Part shown: in pieces, positions 17,725-25,175 of the stretch
Layout: the number at the start of each line of letters is the position of its first letter
How positions within the stretch are numbered: position 1 is the first letter of the stretch
Assembly: GCF_000187245.1 (NCBI RefSeq)
Contig: NC_027863.1
Location: forward strand, 556,735 to 620,734
DNA from: Ogataea parapolymorpha DL-1
Taxonomy: Eukaryota; Ascomycota; Pichiomycetes; Pichiales; Pichiaceae
Length of the DNA stretch: 64,000 nucleotides
Direction of reading: 5' to 3'
The notes under the pieces: model-generated
Database searches by the model: none
What the model was told of the DNA's origin: nothing
What the model saw: the letters and a program-made list of their open reading frames with translations, nothing else
Program-made: the position numbers and the translations under genes

Positions 17725-18878
17725 TCAAAAAGCATTCCTGCCGCCATCTCCACATTATTGTTTGTCTGTTGCAATGCGAGCTCCGCTTGTTTCCGGTCAA
17801 AACCCATTGCCACAAGCTGGTCGACCTTGGCCGGGTCAGCAGTCGATTTGGGAGTAGCCATTTTTGGTCTCTTGGTGGCTTTTTGGGCATCTGCCAGGTT
17901 GAAGATGTTACCTCCTAGCTGTGACGAAGGAGCAGCTTGCTCGACCATGCTTGGACACTCGTGCTCAGGCAAAAACGAGGTGGACACATCGTCGATTACC
18001 AACTGATTGCGTTTAAGGTCGATATTCGCCTGGTATCTTCTTAGCATGTCCAATCCCAAAAGCATTTCGACATGTGTGTCAATGACTGTGAATGTGCATG
18101 GGAAGTATCCGTTTTCAATTTTCAATGGAGCAGAATGAATTCTCCCTAAAATTTTGGTGGAGCCGACTCCTCGGGCCTCTCCAATGAAACGCTTGTCGAT
18201 CAGTCTGGTCAATCCTGTCTTTTCCGCCAGTGAAGGAGAAATGATCGTAGTCTGTGCACCAGAGTCAACAAACGCTTTGACTGGGGTCCCGTTCACCTCG
18301 CAATTGATATACAGCATGTGCACGCTGGTGAACGACTCTGGAGAGATCTCCATGGCTGTTCGCAGATTCTCCTCGATGGCTTCCTGGTTGATCAGCTCCA
18401 TGATTTTTCTCTGATTTTCAGGATCATCCGGATTACTGTACAATTGAGCCAGCTCTTTTTGATGATCTGCTTGTAATTGTCGCTGGTTTTCCACCATCTT
18501 CAATGCCAGCTCTCTAAATCTTGCAGGGTTGTGCAAAGCGGCCCTGGTCTCTGGATCTAATTGGCTTTGGATCTGCGGGTTGGAGAGGTACTGTTGGCGA
18601 ACGGTCTCGAGTTGTGCGTCCAGAAATCCAAGTTGAGGCTGTTGCGCTGGGCCTGATTTTTTGAGGATTAGCAAATCGTCATCTTTGAGTCCAAGATCTT
18701 CGAGCGTCCCGTTTTTCGAGAGATCTAACTGTTTGCCGTCAAAGAGAAGCACCTGTTGGTTTTCATCAATATTTGACTCGGACTTCAAATAAGCCTTAAA
18801 ATCCGCAAATTCAAGATCCTTGGGCAGATCTGCCGTGATAATTTGATCTGTATCCTCAACAGCGATGGTCAAATTCAT
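17721..18878 (-). CDS. DDI1: DDI1, ubiquitin-receptor aspartyl protease
   Basis: The product has 385 residues. Residues 1-75 form a ubiquitin-like domain (MNLTIAVEDTDQIITADLPK). A helical linker follows, then a retroviral-protease-like domain with the catalytic motif VKAFVDSGAQTTIISP and partner strand EMLLGLDMLRRYQ. The C-terminal UBA is VDQLVAMGFDRKQAELALQQ. This is the complete Ddi1 order. Ddi1 shuttles ubiquitinated clients to the proteasome and cleaves heavily ubiquitinated proteins; in yeast it is induced by DNA damage. The gene is divergent from MAG1 with an 86-bp spacer, the same arrangement as in S. cerevisiae, and its stop interlocks with that of OCA6. Confidence 0.95.
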   Translation of the reverse strand: MNLTIAVEDTDQIITADLPKDLEFADFKAYLKSESNIDENQQVLLFDGKQLDLSKNGTLEDLGLKDDDLLILKKSGPAQQPQLGFLDAQLETVRQQYLSNPQIQSQLDPETRAALHNPARFRELALKMVENQRQLQADHQKELAQLYSNPDDPENQRKIMELINQEAIEENLRTAMEISPESFTSVHMLYINCEVNGTPVKAFVDSGAQTTIISPSLAEKTGLTRLIDKRFIGEARGVGSTKILGRIHSAPLKIENGYFPCTFTVIDTHVEMLLGLDMLRRYQANIDLKRNQLVIDDVSTSFLPEHECPSMVEQAAPSSQLGGNIFNLADAQKATKRPKMATPKSTADPAKVDQLVAMGFDRKQAELALQQTNNNVEMAAGMLFD

Positions 18879-18964
18879 ATCGCTTGTTCTTCGTGGCGAT
18901 CTGGGGAAATTTTATTTATCAGCTATATTTTAAATTTTTTGCCACTGGTTGCGGATTTATAGCG
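18879..18964. promoter_or_regulatory. 86-bp bidirectional DDI1 / MAG1 promoter
   Basis: The entire intergenic space between the DDI1 and MAG1 start codons. It contains a TATATTTTAAATTTTT stretch at ~18922-18937 that could serve as a TATA region. In S. cerevisiae this gene pair shares a DNA-damage-responsive promoter; the arrangement is conserved here but I see no exact copy of a known damage element. Confidence 0.5.
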
Positions 18965-19873
18965 ATGAAGCGGGCTGCAGCTGTGGCCTCCGAAGGTGGC
19001 AAAACCGCAGTGAAAAAGGCAAAACTCATCCAATTGGAGGAGACGTTTCCGAAACTTGATTACTTTGACCAATTTCGAGACACTAAGGTGGACCCTGAGA
19101 AATTCGCCAAGTTCGAGGAGACAAACACCAAAGAGGCCGTCGAGGGACTTAAATATATACTGTCGAAGGATCCGACTTTGGAGCCATACCTTACAAAGCC
19201 ATTCCACTCCTATTTGAAAGATGTGGGCGGAACTAAACCCCTCAAACACTATTTCGATAGTCTAGTCAGCGGAATGATCTCGCAGCAGATCAGTGGAAAG
19301 GCAGCCAAAGCAATCAAACAGAAGGTGATTGACACACTTTCAAGGGACAATGAACTTCCAGACCCGGAGATATTCGACTCAAAGTCGATAGAAGAGCTCC
19401 GAAGTTGTGGTCTCTCAAATAAAAAAGCAGAGTTCGTGAAAAGACTAGCCAAGGCCTTTATCGAGTCAGAGGAGGTGCCTCCAGAGGGGGTGAAATTTTC
19501 ACAGTTATACTTCCAAACCAAGGACGATATAACCATCAATCTCGATTTACAAAAATTCAAAGGCATAGGGCCGTGGTCCGCGTCCATGTTTCTGATGTTT
19601 GCGCTCCAACGCTACAATATTTTCGAGGTTGGAGACCTTGGAATACGGCGAGGGGCCACGGTATATCTTTCTGAGCGGCCTGAGCTGCTGGCCGAGATAA
19701 ACGCAAAGCTCAAAGAGCTAGACCTCCCCAAACTGCCAAAGTCGTCGCAGAATTCAAAGTATGCATCTGACCACGTGATAAACTGTCTGGCACACCAGTT
19801 TGTGCCCTACAAGAGTATCTGGATGCTTTTGCTTTGGCGCATAAGTGACACGTCCATCGATGCATTAGAGTAG
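18965..19873 (+). CDS. MAG1: MAG1, 3-methyladenine DNA glycosylase
   Basis: The product has 302 residues from ATG 18965. The frame is open upstream to 18884 but only from a TTG, and that extension (MFFVAIWGNFIY if read) is not family-like. AlkA-type HhH-GPD fold: SLVSGMISQQISGKAAKAIK, then the hairpin LQKFKGIGPWSASMFLMFAL and FEVGDLGIRRG with the catalytic Asp. It excises alkylated purines such as 3-methyladenine in the nucleus to start base-excision repair. The N-terminus MKRAAAVASEGGKTAVKKAK is basic and may direct nuclear import. It shares a compact promoter with DDI1 and ends 13 bp before the convergent LSM5. Confidence 0.95.
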   Translation: MKRAAAVASEGGKTAVKKAKLIQLEETFPKLDYFDQFRDTKVDPEKFAKFEETNTKEAVEGLKYILSKDPTLEPYLTKPFHSYLKDVGGTKPLKHYFDSLVSGMISQQISGKAAKAIKQKVIDTLSRDNELPDPEIFDSKSIEELRSCGLSNKKAEFVKRLAKAFIESEEVPPEGVKFSQLYFQTKDDITINLDLQKFKGIGPWSASMFLMFALQRYNIFEVGDLGIRRGATVYLSERPELLAEINAKLKELDLPKLPKSSQNSKYASDHVINCLAHQFVPYKSIWMLLLWRISDTSIDALE

Positions 19874-19886
19874 TGTACATACGGGT

Positions 19887-20150
19887 TTAATCTAGTTGTT
19901 TTGTGGCTGAGCTCGTTCTCTCGCCAGAGGGCACCAGCATGGCCAGCTGTCTGGAATTTATTAGCATTTTAGGGCGTTTGGAGATCAGTTTGTCACCTTC
20001 GTATTCCTCAACGTCTTCGAGCACAACGTTCACGAAATCGTCGAACCCCACGAGTTTGCCCACAAATTCCTGGTCTGTAGTTAACAGGATCCAAATCTTC
20101 GACCCAATACACTTGTCAATCAGCTCCAAAGGAAGCACTATGTCCGACAT
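19887..20150 (-). CDS. LSM5: LSM5, Sm-like protein
   Basis: The product has 87 residues from ATG 20148-20150; the frame runs further upstream to 20237 without a credible start. Sm1 motif: IWILLTTDQEFVGKLVGFDD with FVNVVLEDVEEYE; Sm2: RPKMLINSRQLAMLVP. The opening LPLELIDKCIGSKIWILL is characteristic of Lsm5. Lsm5 is shared by the Lsm2-8 ring (U6 snRNA, nucleus) and the Lsm1-7 ring (decapping, cytoplasm); LSM1 is also in this window. The usual Sm2 IRG triplet is here INS, as is normal for divergent Lsm5 members. Confidence 0.92.
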   Translation of the reverse strand: MSDIVLPLELIDKCIGSKIWILLTTDQEFVGKLVGFDDFVNVVLEDVEEYEGDKLISKRPKMLINSRQLAMLVPSGERTSSATKQLD

Positions 20151-20279
20151 GTTTAGCAATAGTGTGAATAAAATTGACGGATTTATTTCACCAAAACTTT
20201 GTGCCCCGCCACCACCGCCACCTAGAATTTCCAACACCTTTCAAAAAAATGTTATCTATTTACAGCACTTTCTTCCTCC

Positions 20280-20972
20280 ATGTCATCCATCGAGTCAACA
20301 ACAGAATCGTCCAGCTCTGCATCGTCTCGGGATTCCAAGCAGAAGCTAGACAGTGGTTCCAAACAGAAGCCTGAACACCTCTGTATACGGCCGCTCACAA
20401 TCTACGACTGGCAGCAAGTGATGGAGTTAGAGGCCCGGGGATTCCCTGAACACGAGAGATGCTCGGAGGAGAAAATCAAGTACCGTCTCACAGTGTGTCC
20501 GGAGCTGTGTTCGGGACTTTTTGTGAGGGAGTTTGAGGAGAACGCCGCGCAAAACGACAGTCCTCCTCCGCGTTCTACCATAGTGAATGAAAAGCTTATT
20601 GGACACATTCTAGCCACAAAGACTTACGATTCCACCATCACGGAACGGTCGATGGCTATTCCGAAGGACGAAAATGATTCCCAGAGCGGCCACGTCGAGA
20701 CTAGCCGCACTATCGGCATCCATGCCGTGGTCATCGACAGCCAGTACCGGGGATTGAAACTGGGGTCTCTTCTGATCAAGGACTACCTGCAGAAACTGAA
20801 CCAACAATATGTGGCAGACAAGGTGGTTCTACTGGCCAAGGCCCAGGTGACGCCGTTCTACCGCGGGCTGGGCTTTGTGGACGACGGCGTGAGCTCGTGT
20901 CGGTTCGCCGGCGAGGAATGGCATGATATGCATTGCGATCTTACACACGAAGACGAAGACGAAGACATGTAA
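20280..20972 (+). CDS. PAA1: PAA1, polyamine/arylalkylamine N-acetyltransferase
   Basis: The product has 230 residues. A Ser-rich N-terminal tail is followed by a GNAT fold: IRPLTIYDWQQVMELEARGF, CPELCSGLFVRE, and the acetyl-CoA loop IGIHAVVIDSQYRGLKLGSL then VVLLAKAQVTPFYRGLGFV. The FP-E-x-C-S region (GFPEHERCSEEKIKYRL) is the hallmark of AANAT-type enzymes, and yeast Paa1 acetylates polyamines and arylalkylamines. It is slightly longer than the S. cerevisiae enzyme (191) because of the N-terminal tail and an acidic C-terminus (EDEDEDM). It converges on IPT1 with a 19-bp gap, the same neighbour as in S. cerevisiae (YDR071C-YDR072C). Confidence 0.88.
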   Translation: MSSIESTTESSSSASSRDSKQKLDSGSKQKPEHLCIRPLTIYDWQQVMELEARGFPEHERCSEEKIKYRLTVCPELCSGLFVREFEENAAQNDSPPPRSTIVNEKLIGHILATKTYDSTITERSMAIPKDENDSQSGHVETSRTIGIHAVVIDSQYRGLKLGSLLIKDYLQKLNQQYVADKVVLLAKAQVTPFYRGLGFVDDGVSSCRFAGEEWHDMHCDLTHEDEDEDM

Positions 20973-20991
20973 CAGTGTTTGTGGAATTCTA

Positions 20992-22273
20992 TTAGAAGTA
21001 TGGGTCGAACAGCCTTTTGAGCCAGTGATTGCGGAACACTCTCATACCGTACGAAGAGCCGGCTTCGAAGTCGCCGCGCAGTCGCGCTTTGACAAAGTTG
21101 CGCTCCACTATTTCAAGACGCCGTTTGTAGATGGTGAAACTAATAATTGCGTACGCCAGTCCTATGATCAGGTCCAGCCGCCAATGGTGGTCCAGGTACA
21201 TCGTGGCCCACCACTGTAGAATGACAAATGCGAACATACCAACCTTTGGGAACCGCCATTTGGTGTAGAACGCGATGAAGAACATGCATTGGACCGCCAT
21301 CGCCGAGTGCAACGACGGAATGGCTCCAAACACTATCGGACTCTTATGGAAACCTTTGGAGTTCAGATGTGTGCCGAGCGCGACGTCCACACGCGTCAGG
21401 CCGGCCGCGTATCCGGGCATATCATAGTTCGCGGCGGCGTCCTCCCCGTACAAGTGGATGAACCACGGAGGAGCATTGGGAAAGAGCATGTGCGTGATGA
21501 CGCCGGCGATGTTTTGTGTGCCGAGGGCAAAGGAAAACCATTTAATCGCGCCAGGTGCCTGAAAAACATAGAGATAGATTGCTGTGAACAGCGGCGCAAA
21601 AAAAATGGAACAGGACGTATGAGACCCACGCCAGCAAATCTCTTGTAGTAGTTTGGGGATAGATCAGCGCATGATCGATGTTCAGAATTGGCCAGCACAG
21701 CGCTAGAATGAGCACGGGAGCTGAATAGATGCAGGAGAGAGGGAGGTAGGTTGGCTGGGGCGACGACGTGAGGGGCAGATCTGTCGAGGATCTGCTGGAC
21801 CCGCTAGAACCACTGGATCCCACCGAAATGGTGCCGGTCTGCGACAGGTGTGTCATTTCGACGTTATTGTCGAACTGATTCTCTTCGTCATTTTTCGTCG
21901 GACTGACGAGCACGTGTACCTCCTGGCTCGACTCAAAGCGGGCACGGTGCGGCACTTGGTATAGATAGCTCCATAGCAGATATGAACACGTAATTATCAG
22001 CAGAAAGGACAGCCATGCGGAGAGTCTGTTGACGTCAAACACGAATGAGTCCAGCGACATAGCCAGCTTCACGTGGATCGTGGGCCGGATCTCGTTCGGG
22101 ACGATTCCGGCGTTCTTGAACATCAGCAACCATATAAATACAGGCGAGAAGTTGAGTGCAAAATTCAGGATGAGGCCAAAAAATGATCTCTTGTTCAAAG
22201 CCTGGCTTAGCATATGCTTTGCCAGCTGGAACAAGAGTAGGGGTAATCGAAGAATGAGCGATACGGAAGACAT
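20992..22273 (-). CDS. IPT1: IPT1-like inositolphosphotransferase, frameshifted at a T8 run
   Basis: Two ORFs in different frames together make one protein of ~426 residues. The 5' part (ATG at 22271-22273; the frame extends upstream only from a GTG) has membrane helices and a Ser-rich luminal or cytosolic loop, and ends FFCAAVHSNLS... with a premature TAA. The 3' part carries the catalytic lipid-phosphatase-like motifs: NYDMPGYAAGLTRVD, FGAIPSLHSAMAVQ and MYLDHHWRLDLIIG. The reading is restored if one T of the T8 run (plus-strand A8 at 21598-21605) is ignored; FHFF then continues APLFTAIYLYVFQAPGA, which is AUR1/IPT1-like. Ipt1 makes M(IP)2C, the final complex sphingolipid, in the Golgi. AUR1 is the main alternative, but adjacency to PAA1 and SNF11 favours IPT1. 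It may be a pseudogene or a sequence error. Confidence 0.72.
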
Positions 22274-22554
22274 GGCTATGTGGTTCGCATGTAATTCCGA
22301 CGGTTGAGAGATGGTGGACGGCACTGTGACAGTGTCTCTGATGCGACGATATTGTTCCTAGGTGGAAATTTTTTTATTGATCAAATTTCGGTAAGCCTTG
22401 CAAGATAGCAAAAAGAATACCGAGATGCATTCGCACCCTTTTTGACCCTTTTTCAATATTTTTTTATTTTTTTTAGCAACTGTTCTTATTTTTTACATCG
22501 ATCTCGAGATTATCCAGATTTAGTAGCTTATTACATAGATATGCCTCACGTGCA

Positions 22555-23947
22555 TCAGTCCTCGACGCCGATCCCTGCGTTCGTCTTGAGCTGCGGCACA
22601 GACGTGATTCGAGCGTCCAGCTGTCCCGTGAGCTGCGGGTTGTACAACTGCGTGAAGAACTGGCCTGCTCCCTCGGTGAACGACTCGGTGCTTCGGCCTT
22701 GCGAAAGCATCTGGTTCGTGTACCACCACCCCATTCCGTCCCAGATCCTCGATCTCCAGGGCACAACGTTTGCAAACGTATGAATAACCTTCACTATATA
22801 CTCGTACTCGTCCAGGTCGGGCTGTGCTCTTCTAGTTTTGAATTCGTTGATCATGTTCGTGTAGTTCTGCACGATGGTGAGGTTGCTGTTTTTAGTTATG
22901 AGAGAATTGTAGTCATCTGAGTGCTTTCTGTAGTCGATAACCAGGCCCTCGATCACTGCCGAGAAGATTATTTGCGCGTCGTAGTGGATCGTGACGGTGT
23001 CTGTCTGACTAATTTCAGTGGCCGCAGTACTGGACATGGACGCGCGCGGGGTGTCTGTGTTGACTGATGTGGATGACAATATTGTTGTGGTAGTGATGTA
23101 AGCTCCTGTGCTTGATGCCATCGTCGAGGAGGCGGCTTGTGACGGCCCTAATGACGTGACCGTAGTCTGTGTGTTTGCGTCGGAGATATACACCCACGGC
23201 TGGTAATATGTCGTGGTGAGGTAATCGGGATTTGCCGTTGGTGTGTCGTAGAGCATCTGGAGCACCAGGTACGAGCTTTTGGCCTCCTCGAGAATGCGGC
23301 CGCTCCATGGAAGCTGGCTCAAATATGCCAGCAGCGTGTCGCATTCGAGGTTCACTCGCAAAAGATCGGACTCTGTGGAATATGCGCTGACTATCTCGTT
23401 GAGGCTTGTCGCAAAGCCAGGGTTTGTGATGGCCATACTGTTGTATTGGCGGCCGTACGTAGCAATGTCGTAGCAGAGGGCATTGCATTTGGCCAGCTTG
23501 TAGTACGTCATGTACGTGGCCGACTGGTCGTCCGGGATGATGACCTCTGTGTCCCAGCTGGATTGGGATGGCGTGCTGGATGGGAAAGTCAAAATCGTCT
23601 GGATAGCCGAGTCAACAGAGGTGAAACTGGTGTAGTAATTGGTGGCCACCGACAGCACGTATTGTTGGGCAGTTGAAGGTAGTTCCGAGAGCATGGAGGT
23701 TGCATAGTCAATAATGGATGTTGCTAGCAAATGGTCGAAAAACAGGTTGTTGTCGTACTCGCTGGCCAGCGACGCAAAAACCGAGGGCCAGCAGCAACGC
23801 CTCGGTGCTTGGGAAATAGGACGTTTCATGACTATAGTAGAAGTAATCGCGCATCGCGAGACCCACGGCATAGTTGTAGTCTGCTTCGGCCACAACGCTA
23901 TTGATGCACGCTCCAAGCAGCGGGAACAGCGCGAAAGCTAAAAGCAT
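22555..23947 (-). CDS. Unknown secreted Ser/Thr-rich protein, frameshifted near the N-terminus
   Basis: I do not recognise this family. The frame starting at ATG 23945-23947 gives a clean signal peptide (MLLAFALFPLLGACINSVVA) and ~35 further residues, and then loses sense after EALLLALGF. A second frame, open to 22555, continues with ASLASEYDNNLFFDHLLATS and runs to the end. Dropping one T of the T5 run (plus-strand A5 at 23776-23780) joins them into ~463 residues. The mature part has an N-terminal helical domain with few Cys, a Ser/Thr-rich linker (TTTTILSSTSVNTDTPRASM) and a C-terminal helical part ending NAGIGVED, with no GPI signal. N-glycosylation sequons are present (NLT, NYT). Likely a cell-surface or secreted protein; the break may be real or a sequence error. 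Confidence 0.6.
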
Positions 23948-24070
23948 GGGCGGAGCGGGGATCCAGCTGGAACGGTTGAATTAATGCAATTTCGTATCTG
24001 GCTCTCGTCGGTGCAGAGATGAATAGGGTGAAAAATAAAAATATTAAATTAAATAATAATAGCCTTTATT

Positions 24071-25072
24071 ATGGACCAGTTCCAGAACACGTCGTTTGCA
24101 CAGATGCTGCAGGCGCACGCAGCGCAGCAACCGCAGATCAATTTGGAGATTGACAAGAAACGAATTGATGTGCTGCTCAAGATCAATACTGTCCTACTCC
24201 AGAAGTGTCTGCTTCTCCAGCCCTATATCCTAAACAAGTCCAACTCGATGAACCCGGACTACAACCAGAGAAAAGAGACGTACCAGAACTACCTAAAGCG
24301 AATTCACTTTAATCTCACGTGTCTGGCCTCCATCAACGATATCCACTCCACTCCGCCTAACATGCCCAAGAAAAACTACAGTATTCCGCAAATAGTCCTT
24401 CCGCCGCCAGAGCTGCCCGAGCTCAACGAGCCTTACAAGCTACTCAACCAGCTATATCCCGAAGCGTTGCCATTTTTCCAGAGACGCATGGAGGCAGCAA
24501 GACAGCAGCCGCAACAGATGCCACAGATGCAGCAGATGCAACAGATGCAACAACGCCAACCTCAACCTCCAGCCCAACCACAGCCCCAGCCACAGCCTCC
24601 GCAACAACACCAGCAACAGTTCCAGTTCCGCAACCAGACATTTCCGCAAGAGGAGCAGCATAGCCAGATGAACTTCGCCTGGAACTCGCCTTCTGACCTG
24701 CTGGCCCCGCGTGCTAAACAACAGCAGCAGGCTCCCCAGCAACAACACCAGATGTACTCGCAATTTATACAACAGCAGTTGAATCAGCAGCAGCAGAATA
24801 TCCAGACGCCTCAGACCATGCAACCACAGCAGACGCATCAGCAACAGCAACCGCAACCGCAACAGCAGCCCGTCTTCAACCAGTACACTCCTCAGGACTT
24901 CACTAATTTCCAGCAGCCTCAGCAGCAGTCGTTCAATGGCAACATGGGACAGTTTGAGACGAAAAACGGCAGCTCTGTGCCTTCTGCTGGCAGCTCCACC
25001 ATGCTGAGCCCCGAGCAGATCCTCGCGAGCGTCAATAACCAGCAGTCTTCGACCTCTTTAGATGGATGGTGA
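24071..25072 (+). CDS. SNF11: SNF11, SWI/SNF subunit with SSXT-like domain
   Basis: The product has 333 residues. At ~28-95 lies an SS18 (SSXT)-like helical domain: DVLLKINTVLLQKCLLLQPY, then YQNYLKRIHFNLTCLASIND, comparable to LLxxNxxLIxxI...YQxxLHRNLxYLAxIAD of SS18. From ~140 on it is Gln/Pro-rich with long CAG/CAA runs (for example QQMPQMQQMQQMQQRQ). Snf11 of S. cerevisiae (169 residues) binds the N-terminal region of Snf2 in the SWI/SNF remodeller; this version is longer because of the Q-rich tail, as in metazoan SS18. Position beside IPT1 and DOA4 homologues matches S. cerevisiae YDR073W and strengthens the call. The TGA stop (25070-25072) is 103 bp before the DOA4 ATG. Confidence 0.72.
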   Translation: MDQFQNTSFAQMLQAHAAQQPQINLEIDKKRIDVLLKINTVLLQKCLLLQPYILNKSNSMNPDYNQRKETYQNYLKRIHFNLTCLASINDIHSTPPNMPKKNYSIPQIVLPPPELPELNEPYKLLNQLYPEALPFFQRRMEAARQQPQQMPQMQQMQQMQQRQPQPPAQPQPQPQPPQQHQQQFQFRNQTFPQEEQHSQMNFAWNSPSDLLAPRAKQQQQAPQQQHQMYSQFIQQQLNQQQQNIQTPQTMQPQQTHQQQQPQPQQQPVFNQYTPQDFTNFQQPQQQSFNGNMGQFETKNGSSVPSAGSSTMLSPEQILASVNNQQSSTSLDGW

Positions 25073-25175
25073 GGCGTCGATCGTCTCTATTTTTTTGCGT
25101 CGATGCGCGAATCTAATAAATATTCAATTTAGACTTCTTGTAACACTAATTTCTCTTCCCCACACAGATTTGCTC

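Noticed and set aside
18884..18964. 27-codon upstream extension of MAG1
   Set aside because: It starts with TTG, lies in the promoter shared with DDI1 and lacks family similarity.
21542..21640. Intron as the explanation of the IPT1 break
   Set aside because: No CTAAY branch site is near, and the sequence on both sides of the T8 run is conserved coding sequence.
23800..23880. Short intron as the explanation of the secreted-protein break
   Set aside because: The best GT...AG pair (35 nt) has the wrong phase and no branch motif; the T5 indel keeps plausible protein on both sides.
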